Shown here: positions 26,381-34,009 of the stretch, one piece after another
Layout: the number at the start of each line of letters is the position of its first letter
How positions within the stretch are numbered: the stretch's first letter is position 1
Origin: Dendrosporobacter quercicolus
GTDB taxonomy: Bacteria > Bacillota > Negativicutes > DSM-1736 > Dendrosporobacteraceae
Assembly: GCF_900104455.1 (NCBI RefSeq)
Contig: NZ_FNHB01000009.1
Span: 62,001 to 126,000 of the forward strand
DNA length: 64,000 nt
Reading direction: 5' to 3'
Notes under the pieces: generated by a model
Databases searched by the model: none
What the model was told of the DNA's origin: nothing
Seen by the model: the letters and a program-made list of their open reading frames with translations, nothing else
Made by a program: the position numbers and the translations under genes

Positions 26381-26536
26381 CTAAAAGGATTTATACTCAT
26401 GACTGCCGCAAAATGGGCAGCCACCACCGTAATTAGTAGTGCAGCGAGTGCAGTATACGCCGCCGCAATGAGTACATTTATAAAGCTGCCCGGCATATTG
26501 AGCGTTTTCTCTGCAATTAGGGCAATGTCTTTTCAT
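26381..26536 (-). CDS. Small zinc-ribbon protein, 51 residues
   Basis: ATG at 26536 preceded by GAAAGGA. The protein is full of paired cysteines: CPNC at residues 5-8, CTHC at 21-24, YCTRC at 28-32 and CPFCG at 40-44, enough for two zinc sites. It resembles small zinc ribbons of mobile elements; no specific family assigned. It lies in the island, convergent with the secreted-protein pseudogene. Confidence 0.7.
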   Translation of the reverse strand: MKRHCPNCRENAQYAGQLYKCTHCGGVYCTRCTTNYGGGCPFCGSHEYKSF

Positions 26537-26718
26537 GATGATCATCCTTTCAGCAAATGGTTAGTTTCTAATTAAATTGTATCGCGTAAGCTGGATTTTG
26601 CGAGCCGGGTAAATTGATTTTATCCACTATTTTTTCCGGAAGGGTTGCTTAGGGGCTCCCTAGTAGTGCCAAGCGCGACATAATAGGGTTGAAGTGAAAC
26701 TGAAGGTGAGGATTGTAA

Positions 26719-27046
26719 ATGTTGCGTACAAAGGAAACCGTAGAGCTACTAGCAAGCCTGTTTGTTTTGAATTTATATCTTGAACTTACGGCGTCTGAGC
26801 TGGCTCAAATGAAACGAATTAAATGCCCTTGAACTTGAAAACTACCAGTCAAATATGCTAAGTAATAAAGACCAGCAGCAACACCGGCTAATTTGTCATT
26901 CGCATGATTTTATTGATGCCAATGCAATCATGCTTCGATCTTTTGAGCAGGTATTCCCCAATATTATCTTTGACTTTGAAAACGAAGAGCATATTGAGTT
27001 GATTAATACAGCTTGGCTATTGGCTAGACTACAACGGAGAATATGA
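26719..27046 (+). pseudogene. Small unknown gene with a one-base frameshift
   Basis: A gene starting at ATG 26719 (RBS AAGGTGAGG) reads a helical N-terminus (LRTKETVELLASLFVLNLYL) and stops at 26832, while the frame from about 26813 (NELNALELENYQSNMLSNK) continues to 27046, giving a combined protein of about 108 residues. One indel around 26810 explains the break. Unrecognised, helical, with a His pair in the middle (RLICHSHDF). Confidence 0.55.
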
Positions 27047-27155
27047 CTTATAAAAAATCTGTGCGCGAGCAGATTTTCTTTGCTTCCAAGGGCTAGCGAA
27101 ATAATGGCAATACGACATAATGAAATAAAAGATATACGATTAGGGGTTGATTGTT

Positions 27156-27695
27156 TTGGAAATTATGAATCTTGTCCCACGGTGCAAAGCTTGTAATAAG
27201 TTATATAAAAAGAATGAGGCAAACGAGTTTGACTTGTATCCGAATTGTTTGTCTAAGCAAAGTGACGAGAGGCAAGCCAGTGAAGGTGCTGATGTAGCGG
27301 GCACGACTATTGAAGAGTTTACTAGTAAAGGCGAATTGGAGAATGAGGCCGAAAGCGGCATCAATACTGCAGACCATTTAAAACCTCTGAAGCCAGGTCA
27401 AACTATTCGTCATCGTTTCCTAGAGCTAGTAACTCAACGGCGTATTACAGCAGAGGTTCTAGGTTTGCTATTAGATAAAGATAGTACAGCAAAAACACTA
27501 GGTATTCGCTATCCATTTCTCAAGGCATACAATCCAGATGTTTCAATTAAAGAAATTACCTATATTAATGGTAATGCTCGTTATTCATCCAATCCGGTTA
27601 TAGTTAATGGGAATCAATATTTAATCACGAATGATTTATATGCTAAAAATTTGACTCGCTTTTTAGAGTGGGCTGATAGTTTGGTAGATATATAA
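27156..27695 (+). CDS. Hypothetical protein with N-terminal Cys cluster
   Basis: Unrecognised protein of about 180 residues. TTG at 27156 is chosen because AGGGG lies upstream; ATG at 27165 is the alternative. N-terminus CKAC...YPNC (about residues 10-30) could bind zinc. After an acidic linker, the C-terminal 110 residues (from GQTIRHRFLELVTQRRITAE to YLITNDLYAKNLTRFLEWA) look like a compact alpha/beta domain. Followed by a terminator. AT-rich island gene. Confidence 0.65.
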   Translation: MEIMNLVPRCKACNKLYKKNEANEFDLYPNCLSKQSDERQASEGADVAGTTIEEFTSKGELENEAESGINTADHLKPLKPGQTIRHRFLELVTQRRITAEVLGLLLDKDSTAKTLGIRYPFLKAYNPDVSIKEITYINGNARYSSNPVIVNGNQYLITNDLYAKNLTRFLEWADSLVDI

Positions 27696-27738
27696 AATAT
27701 CATAAAACGACAACAGGGTAACTAAATATCAAGCAAAT

Positions 27739-27778
27739 TAAAGCTCTTCTGGAATTTTTTCCAGAAGAGCTTTTTTTG
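27739..27778 (+). terminator. Rho-independent terminator
   Basis: AAAGCTCTTCTGGA pairs with TCCAGAAGAGCTTT, followed by a T-run. Confidence 0.9.
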
Positions 27779-27851
27779 CAAGGACTGTAGGCGATTTTGT
27801 AGAATTTTGTTATTGGAAATTATTCGAAATGTTATGAGGAGGAAGGGTAGT

Positions 27852-28119
27852 TTGAATAGAAAGGATTTAGAAAGATTAATTGTAGAAGCGCTCCAAGCCA
27901 ATGGTGGAAGCGCTCCAAGCCAATGGTGGAAGCGCAGTGCTTATTGATGTATGTAAATATGTATGGGAACATTATGAAAAGGAACTGAAAGCTTCTGGGA
28001 ATTTATTTTATACTTGGCAGTACGATATTCGCTGGGCGGCTACTCGGCTTAGAAAAGCTGGTGTGATGAAATCCGCTGATGAGGAAGAATCGGGTATATG
28101 GGAATTAGTAAAAGCTTAG
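27852..28119 (+). pseudogene. Small gene broken by a 22-bp tandem duplication
   Basis: TTG start at 27852 after GAGGAGGAAGGG. A 22-bp unit is present twice (27885-27906 and 27907-27928), shifting the frame. With one copy removed the gene reads 81 codons without interruption: NRKDLERLIVEALQANGG joined to SAVLIDVCKYVWEHYEKEL, ending DEEESGIWELVKA. The product would be a small helical, winged-helix-like protein. Unrecognised family. Confidence 0.75.
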
Positions 28120-28190
28120 TCAAGATCAAGTAGTCTTGACTAAGTAAAAGCTCTACCAAGAGGTTTTAACTTATTGGTAGAGCTTTGCAA
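28117..28190 (+). terminator. Two hairpins after the last island gene
   Basis: TAGTCAAGA pairs with TCTTGACTA (28117-28142) and AAGCTCTACCAA with TTGGTAGAGCTT (about 28148-28186). The second is a likely terminator, though its T-run is short. Confidence 0.6.
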
Positions 28191-28269
28191 TTTATGTTAT
28201 CTAATTTTTTAGCTAGGTATAAATTTTAAGTTTAATGTAATTGCCAAATGTTGAAACAATAATCTAGTT

Positions 28270-28333
28270 TGTATGCTATTTGTATGCTACTGCATTCCCA
28301 TGCTATCGTAGGAACTTAACAAATAGCATACTT
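28270..28333. repeat. Arm-type repeats at the right end of the island
   Basis: TGTATGCTA occurs twice in tandem (28270-28290), as in the left-end modules, and an inverted copy (AATAGCATAC) is at 28322-28331. Probable integrase arm sites near attR. Confidence 0.65.
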
Positions 28334-28432
28334 TTTATTAAGTAAGTCAAATCTTATTGAAAGCTCTCGGAGGCAAGTAAATCAAAGATTGGGAGGTTTA
28401 TTTCTTGGAATATTGTTTACATAATGCTCAGC

Positions 28433-28477
28433 TTCCTAAACCGTTGGTCGGTGGTTCGAGTCCTCCCAGGCGCACCA
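28433..28477. repeat. attR: 45-bp copy of the tRNA-Arg 3' half
   Basis: Identical to 16491-16535, from the anticodon loop through CCA. It is the right boundary of the island. What follows (a GC-rich terminator) is presumably the original sequence downstream of the tRNA. Confidence 0.92.
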
Positions 28478-28487
28478 GTGAAATCAA

Positions 28488-28515
28488 CGCTCCCGCAATG
28501 GCGGGAGTTTTTTTC
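28488..28515 (+). terminator. Original tRNA-Arg terminator
   Basis: CTCCCGC pairs with GCGGGAG, followed by seven or more T. The remaining sequence to 28707 holds the promoter region of the next gene and no gene. Confidence 0.8.
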
Positions 28516-28707
28516 CGTTTGCATTTTCACCGGGTACATGGCAAGCGGTCTATTGTTTAACGAGGAAAGCAAGTGGTTATTGCGTGAATTGTCCCGGTTG
28601 GTATTCTTGCAGAGTGTTTTAATTTTTTACTCCTGACAAAATATGACATTGTTCGTTGTGTAATCGGGTTTAAAATCGAATTAAAACGAATTAAGGGAGG
28701 AAATGCT

Positions 28708-29724
28708 GTGAAAATAAGAAGATCGATTGCGTTGTCCTTAATGCTGTTATGTTCGATTGGACTGGTTGTCGGTTGCGGGACTAAGGAAACGCCGGCAACT
28801 GCTGCCGAAAAGTATCCGGATAAACCAATTACGTTGATTGTGCCGTTTGCAGCTGGAGGTAGTGCTGATTTGGTAGCCCGGTCAATGGAAAAACCGGCCG
28901 AAAAATATCTTGGGAAAACTTTTATTATTAAAAATATTCCTGGCGGAGCCGGCACTATTGGTTGGAGCGAACTCATTGTATCTGAAGACGATGGCTATAC
29001 ATTAAGTATTGTGACTACTGGCGCACTATTACAGTCTCTTTATAAAGAAAGACAGTATCACTATTCTTCTGCCTTAGATCCGTTGGTACAGGTGATGAGT
29101 GAACCAGTTATTGCAGTAACTCAGTCGGAACAGCCCTGGAACAGCATGAAGGAATTAATTGGTTATGCCGGGCAAAATCACGGGAAAATTAAATTCGGGC
29201 ACCCGGGTTTGGGATCTGGTTCTCATGTTGTCGGAGAAATGTTAAGCGTAGCAGGAGGCGTAGAATTCCCCCAGGTTCCTTTTAAAGGAGATTCCGAAGC
29301 ATTGGCAGCACTATTAGGAGGGCATGTTCAGTTTATCTTGACGGCGCCTACCAGTGTCAGAGAACATGTTAAGGCCGGTACGGTCAAAGTACTGGGTGTT
29401 GCTACAGACAAGAGAATAAGTGATCCGGTATTTAATTCTGCCCCTACTTTTCAGGAACAGGATATTAATGTAATGTACAGCTATTGGTTAGGGATTGCCG
29501 CTCACAAAGGGCTGGATAAGGAAGTGAAGGCGAAATTGCTTGACGGCCTTGAAAAGATCGTCAATGATCCTGATTTTGTTCGGAATATGAAAGCAATGGG
29601 TGTCGAAGTTGAGTATTTAAACCACGAGGACTTTTTTCAAAAGTGGCTTAAAGAAACAAGAAGGCTTACGAAAGTAGTCAAAGAATCGGGCATTGCTGAA
29701 AAAATTGCTGAGCAGAAAAAGTAA
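28708..29724 (+). CDS. TctC/Bug-type solute-binding lipoprotein, copy 1
   Basis: Extracytoplasmic binding protein of the tripartite tricarboxylate transporter family, catching small carboxylates. GTG start at 28708 after GGGAGG. Lipobox GLVVGC (Cys about 23), then KPITLIVPFAAGGSADLVAR, the hallmark TctC N-terminus, FIIKNIPGGAGTIGW, PFKGDSEALAALLGGH and the C-terminal lobe. 338 residues, normal. No TctA/TctB membrane genes are nearby, so it must work with a distant transporter or as an orphan sensor-type receptor. Tandem with a paralogue 241 bases downstream. Confidence 0.92.
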   Translation: MKIRRSIALSLMLLCSIGLVVGCGTKETPATAAEKYPDKPITLIVPFAAGGSADLVARSMEKPAEKYLGKTFIIKNIPGGAGTIGWSELIVSEDDGYTLSIVTTGALLQSLYKERQYHYSSALDPLVQVMSEPVIAVTQSEQPWNSMKELIGYAGQNHGKIKFGHPGLGSGSHVVGEMLSVAGGVEFPQVPFKGDSEALAALLGGHVQFILTAPTSVREHVKAGTVKVLGVATDKRISDPVFNSAPTFQEQDINVMYSYWLGIAAHKGLDKEVKAKLLDGLEKIVNDPDFVRNMKAMGVEVEYLNHEDFFQKWLKETRRLTKVVKESGIAEKIAEQKK

Positions 29725-29754
29725 GGCGAATTGAGTATGGTGTTATTCTGGATG

Positions 29755-29965
29755 GTTGGTCGGTGGTTCGAGTCCTCCCAGGCGCACCAGTGAAATCAAC
29801 GCTCCCGCAATGGCGGGAGTTTGCATTTTTACCGGGTACATGGCAAGCGGTCTATTGTTTAACGAGGAAAGCAAGTGGTTTTATTTTTGCTCCTGACAAA
29901 ATATGACATTATTCGTTATGTAATCGGTATAAAATCGAATTAAAACGATTTAGGAGAGATATGCT
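29755..29965. repeat. Duplicated tRNA-Arg tail plus intergenic region
   Basis: 29755-29789 repeats the last 35 bases of tRNA-Arg, and what follows (hairpin, GGGTACATGGCAAGCGG stretch, gene promoter region) is a near copy of 28478-28707 with some internal deletions. Thus the second TctC gene arose by a tandem duplication whose left edge lay inside the tRNA tail. Confidence 0.88.
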
Positions 29966-30982
29966 GTGCAAATGAGAAAATCGATTGCCTTGTCCTTAAT
30001 GTTGTTATGTTCGATGGGATTGATCGCTGGTTGCGGCACGAAAGAAACGCCGGCAACTGCCGTTGAAAAGTATCCTAATAAGACAATTACGCTCATTGTG
30101 CCTTATGCAGCAGGCGGCAGTAATGATATGATGGTGCGCGCTATGGAAAAGGTAGCCCAAAAACATCTCGGGCAGCCTGTTATTATTAAAAATATGCCTG
30201 GCGGAGGAGGTTTACTTGGCTGGAATGAACTAGTTGAGTCGGAGGCGGATGGATATACTTTAGGAACAGTGGCTCCTAGCGCTTTATTGCACGCAATGTA
30301 CGGGATAAGCGGATACCACTATCCATCAGCTCTAGATCCTTTAGTGCAAGTTATGGAGTTGCCTGTGGTTGCAGTCGTACGTTCTGATCAGCCCTGGAAT
30401 AATATGACTGATTTGATTGATTTCGCTAAACAGTATCCGGAAAAAATTAAATTTGGACATTCCGGACTGGGGGCCGCAACGCATGTTGTTGGGGAAATGG
30501 TGGTTCTAAATAGCGGCGCAAATCTAGTACAAGTGCCGTTTAAGGGAGAGTCGGAATCCTTAGCGGCTCTGCTAGGCGGGCATACGCAGCTAATGTTTTG
30601 TGCGCCGTCCACGATAAATGAGCATGTTAAAGCCGGCAAAGTCAAGGTTCTTGGGGTTACGTCAACGAAGAGAATGACAGATCCAATGTTTAGTCACGTG
30701 CCTACCTTGCAGGAACAAGGAATAGACGTGGTATTTACTTTCTGGTATGGTCTTGCCGCTCATAAAGGAATGCCGCCGGAAATAAAAGCTAAGCTGTTAG
30801 CCGGGCTTGAAAAAACGGTCAATGATCCCGAATACATGGAAAATATGAAAAAAATGGGTATGGATGTTGAGTATTTAAACCATGAGGACTTTTTTAAAAA
30901 ATGGCTTCAGGAAACAAGAAGACTTCAAAAAGTAGTCAAAGAATCCGGTGTTGCTGAAAAAATAGCGGAGCAGAAAAAGTAG
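29966..30982 (+). CDS. TctC/Bug-type solute-binding lipoprotein, copy 2
   Basis: Paralogue of the preceding gene: same lipobox context (GLIAGC), ITLIVPYAAGGSNDMMVR, VIIKNMPGGGGLLGW and FKGESESLAALLGGH. GTG at 29966 matches the paralogue's start; ATG at 29972 is also possible (RBS AGGAGAG). The first 30 and last 50 residues are almost the same in the two proteins, whereas the binding domains differ at many positions, so the two probably bind different ligands. No transporter membrane genes adjacent. Confidence 0.92.
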   Translation: MQMRKSIALSLMLLCSMGLIAGCGTKETPATAVEKYPNKTITLIVPYAAGGSNDMMVRAMEKVAQKHLGQPVIIKNMPGGGGLLGWNELVESEADGYTLGTVAPSALLHAMYGISGYHYPSALDPLVQVMELPVVAVVRSDQPWNNMTDLIDFAKQYPEKIKFGHSGLGAATHVVGEMVVLNSGANLVQVPFKGESESLAALLGGHTQLMFCAPSTINEHVKAGKVKVLGVTSTKRMTDPMFSHVPTLQEQGIDVVFTFWYGLAAHKGMPPEIKAKLLAGLEKTVNDPEYMENMKKMGMDVEYLNHEDFFKKWLQETRRLQKVVKESGVAEKIAEQKK

Positions 30983-31076
30983 GTTGAATTGAGCATGGTG
31001 GATCTTGGCTGGCGATCTGCTGCAGTTTCTGGCGCGGCTCTTCGATTTTGGCAGACAGGCCTGTCTTTAGGCCTGA

Positions 31077-31117
31077 AAAAACTCCCTGTTCCGTTAGTTT
31101 ACGGAACAGGGAGTTTC
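31077..31117. terminator. Strong bidirectional terminator
   Basis: AAACTCCCTGTTCCGT pairs with ACGGAACAGGGAGTTT around a short loop. Lies between the TctC genes and the minus-strand tRNA. Confidence 0.85.
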
Positions 31118-31211
31118 GGTGGGAAGGTCTCTATTTAAGGCTAACTACACCATATTTGCACCATTTTAACCATCTTATTTTACACCACATGGCGCAGCGC
31201 CTTGATTTCAT

Positions 31212-31287
31212 TGGAGCCGATAGCAGGATTCGAACCTGTGACCCTCTCATTACGAATGAGATGCTCTACCAGCTGAGCTATACCGGC
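31212..31287 (-). tRNA. tRNA-Thr (anticodon CGT)
   Basis: Complete cloverleaf on the minus strand: acceptor GCCGGTA with TATCGGC-type partner, D arm GCTCAGCTGGTAGAGC, anticodon loop TTCGTAA (CGT), T arm with GGTTCGAATCC and encoded CCA. Confidence 0.95.
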
Positions 31288-31336
31288 ATTACCTTATATA
31301 TTTTAACTTACTATGACCGAAACGTCAAGACAGCCT

Positions 31337-32053
31337 TTATAGACTGGCTTCTTTTTTGAACAGGGACAGTTTTTGTTCGGCAACCGAAAAGAGCTTTTCA
31401 AACAGGATGCTGACGGCCCAATACATCATCGCCACAACCAGGTAAGTTTCTAAATAGCGGTAGTGTTCGGCGCTGGCAATTTTCGCTGCGCCTAACAGCT
31501 CAATTACCGTTATAGTAAAAACAATGGACGTGCTTTTGATCAGGCCCAGAAACTGGTTGGCCAGCAGCGGTACGGCAAATACCGCCGCCTGCCGGAAGAT
31601 AATGCGGTAAAATCCCTGCGCCCAGGTCATGCCGACAGACAAAGCAGCCTCCATTTGCCCCTTGTCAACCGACAGTATTGCGGCGCGGAATATTTCCGTT
31701 AAATAGGCGCCGGTGTGTACAGTCAGTCCAAGAATTGCAAATACCATTGGCGGTACATGCTGATAGCCTGTGTCAATGCCTGTTTTATCGGTGAAGGCCA
31801 TCAGCAAAACCGGCAGGCCGAAATATACCAGGTAGAGCATGACCATAGTCGGTATTGCCCGGCCGAACAGTAAATAAAACTTGGCGAGCTGGCGGAAAAA
31901 CGGAATGTTTCTTACCAGCGCCACTGCGCTGAACAGGCCGATGATGATTGCCAGAACCATGCTGGTGACGGCTAAAAATAAGGTGACCGGGATATATTCC
32001 AGTAAATAAATAAAAGTATCCCACATAAATGAGAATTCTAATAGCTTGTTCAT
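31337..32053 (-). CDS. Polar amino acid ABC transporter permease (His/Glu/cystine type), 2 of 2
   Basis: Inner-membrane permease of the HisM/TcyL family, 238 residues and five helices. The EAA coupling motif is AALSVGMTWAQGFYRIIFRQA (split: EAALSVGMTWAQG, residues about 134-146). N-terminus MWDTFIYLLEYIPVTLFLAV is typical. The start codon overlaps the stop of the amidohydrolase gene (ATGA-type overlap), so it is co-translated. With the permease at 33290-33991 it would form a heterodimeric channel. No ATP-binding subunit gene is in this cluster. Confidence 0.9.
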   Translation of the reverse strand: MNKLLEFSFMWDTFIYLLEYIPVTLFLAVTSMVLAIIIGLFSAVALVRNIPFFRQLAKFYLLFGRAIPTMVMLYLVYFGLPVLLMAFTDKTGIDTGYQHVPPMVFAILGLTVHTGAYLTEIFRAAILSVDKGQMEAALSVGMTWAQGFYRIIFRQAAVFAVPLLANQFLGLIKSTSIVFTITVIELLGAAKIASAEHYRYLETYLVVAMMYWAVSILFEKLFSVAEQKLSLFKKEASL

Positions 32054-33261
32054 ACTGCTGCTCCCGCTTTTTGGAGATAGGCGATGGCTGCAGCCGCAGT
32101 AACGTTTACACCGGTTTTTAAGGCTTTATCGTCGGCGGTAAATTTGGGGCTGTGGGCCGGCTCTATATTTTCTGAGGGCTGCGGATTCACGCCAATGCGG
32201 AAAAAAACGGCAGGAACTTCTTTCGAAAAACGGTAAAAGTTCTCCGAACCGTTGCCGGGGAATTTGGCTGTTACAACATTAGCCGGGCCGATCATGCTCG
32301 CTGCTGCTGCGACGAATTCTTTGGTCAGGGCCGGATCGTTATAAACAGCTCCTGAGCCGAATCTAAATGATGCCGTTCCCTTAACTCCGGTAATCAATTC
32401 ATGGGCATTGAGAATGCTGGTGATATGTTGATGAATTTCTTGATGAAGGTGATTGTTTTGCGTTCTAATGGTTCCCGTTAACACCAGTTCCTTGGGGATA
32501 ATGTTGCAGCGGCTGCCGCCATGGATGCTGCCGACAGTAATGACTGCCGGTTCAAGGTGGTTCAGTTTCCGGCCGGGAATCGTCTGCAGCTCAATGATTA
32601 TTTTTGCAGCAGCTAAAATGATGTCGTCGGTTTGATGAGGCGCTGAGGCGTGGCCGCCACGGCCGTTTAAGTGAATGGTAAATTGGCTGGAAGCCAGCAT
32701 TACCTCTTCAGCTTTCACCTGAATTTGGCCGGTCTGGACATCCTCAGAAACATGGGCCGCCAGAAAAGCGGTTACTTTGGGGTTTTCCAGGACGCCAAAA
32801 TCAAGTATTTCCTGGGCGCCGCCGCCGATTTCTTCGGCCGGTTGGAATACCAGCTTGACCGTACCGGCGAAGTCATCCTTCAACCGGGACAGTACATACC
32901 CCGTACCTAGCAGGTTTGCGGTATGCATATCATGGCCGCAGGCATGCATTACACCTTGGTTTTTGGAGGCGTAGTCCAGGCCTGTGGCTTCCTGGATTGG
33001 CAATGCATCCATATCTGCCCTGATTCCGATGCTGCCGCCGCCTGGCCGGTTGCCTTTGATTTCAGCGATGATTGCCGTACTGGCCGGCAGTCTCGTGTAA
33101 TGTATTTTCCAGGCGGTAAGTATTTTTTCCACCAGATCGGCGGTTTGATATTCCTGGTTGCTTAACTCCGGGTTTGCATGAATTGTATGGCGGAGCACAA
33201 CCAATTTATCGTATATTTTGTCGGTCAGTGCCTTTATTTTTTGATTTAAATTTTCCATCAT
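32050..33261 (-). CDS. M20-family amidohydrolase (N-acyl-amino acid deacylase type)
   Basis: Zinc-dependent cytoplasmic hydrolase of 403 residues. Motifs: LRHTIHANPELSNQE, GIRADMDALPIQEATG (metal Asp), VMHACGHDMHTANLLG (metal His), FQPAEEIGGGAQ (catalytic Glu), and a late HSPKFTADDKAL (His). Sandwiched between two permease genes with overlapping or near-touching ends, implying that the transported compound is deacylated after uptake, as for the N-acetyl-cysteine-derivative systems (Ytm/Yxe) of Bacillus. Substrate is inference. Confidence 0.92.
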   Translation of the reverse strand: MMENLNQKIKALTDKIYDKLVVLRHTIHANPELSNQEYQTADLVEKILTAWKIHYTRLPASTAIIAEIKGNRPGGGSIGIRADMDALPIQEATGLDYASKNQGVMHACGHDMHTANLLGTGYVLSRLKDDFAGTVKLVFQPAEEIGGGAQEILDFGVLENPKVTAFLAAHVSEDVQTGQIQVKAEEVMLASSQFTIHLNGRGGHASAPHQTDDIILAAAKIIIELQTIPGRKLNHLEPAVITVGSIHGGSRCNIIPKELVLTGTIRTQNNHLHQEIHQHITSILNAHELITGVKGTASFRFGSGAVYNDPALTKEFVAAAASMIGPANVVTAKFPGNGSENFYRFSKEVPAVFFRIGVNPQPSENIEPAHSPKFTADDKALKTGVNVTAAAAIAYLQKAGAAV

Positions 33262-33289
33262 AGCTTCACATCCGTCTAAATGTATTTAT

Positions 33290-33991
33290 TCATAGCTGGC
33301 TGGTTTGCGCATAAGCCACTTGTCTTTTTTCGATCAGCGTTGATAGTTTGCTGATGATAAATACCAACAGAATATAAATGATGGCGACATTGATATACAG
33401 CTCCAGGCTCCGGTGGCTGTTCGCCCCCATGAGATCAGCTTTGCGCATCATATCAATTACGCCGACATTAAAGACCAGCGACGTTCCTTTTAATGTCGAA
33501 ATAATGATATTGCAGATGGTGGGAATTGCGATAGTAAACGCTTGCGGCAGGACAATCCGGATATAGGCTTGAATTGCGCTCATGCCGACAGAATAGGCTG
33601 CTTCCAGCTGTCCCTTATCGACGGCTAAAATTGCGCTGCGGATGATTTCGGCAATATAGGCTCCGGCATGTAAGGAAAACACAAGAAAAACATAAAACAA
33701 GGCCGGAATATCGCGAATGGACTGATAACCAATTTTTTGCATGAGTTCCGGTAAGCCAAAGTAGGCCAGGAACAATTGCACCAGAAATGGCGTTCCCCGG
33801 ATGAAGGAAATGTAGATTGCCGCAAGCTTATCCAAGACCGCCAGTTTGTTAATGCGAATAAGCGCCACCAAACTGCCGAGCGCCAGGCCGCAGACTGCGG
33901 CGACAAAGGTAATCAGCAGTGAAGTATGCACATAGGACAGAATAATAGGAAAAGTCTTAATCAGGTAACTTAAATCAAAATAACTTCCCAA
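33290..33991 (-). CDS. Polar amino acid ABC transporter permease, 1 of 2
   Basis: 233-residue HisM/TcyL-type permease, five helices. EAA-type motif LEAAYSVGMSAIQAYIRIVL near residues 131-150. GTPFLVQLFLAYFGLPEL is typical for amino acid permeases. Starts after AAAGGAG 18 bases downstream of the binding protein gene. Second gene of the operon. Confidence 0.92.
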   Translation of the reverse strand: MGSYFDLSYLIKTFPIILSYVHTSLLITFVAAVCGLALGSLVALIRINKLAVLDKLAAIYISFIRGTPFLVQLFLAYFGLPELMQKIGYQSIRDIPALFYVFLVFSLHAGAYIAEIIRSAILAVDKGQLEAAYSVGMSAIQAYIRIVLPQAFTIAIPTICNIIISTLKGTSLVFNVGVIDMMRKADLMGANSHRSLELYINVAIIYILLVFIISKLSTLIEKRQVAYAQTSQL

Positions 33992-34009
33992 GCTAAGACT
34001 CCTTTCAGT

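Noticed and set aside
26290-26496. 68-codon hydrophobic minus-strand frame
   Set aside because: Another frame on the same strand encodes the Cys-rich zinc ribbon with a proper ribosome site; this one runs through the terminator hairpin.
27885-27928. CRISPR-like repeat
   Set aside because: Only two directly abutting 22-bp copies without spacers, inside a gene.
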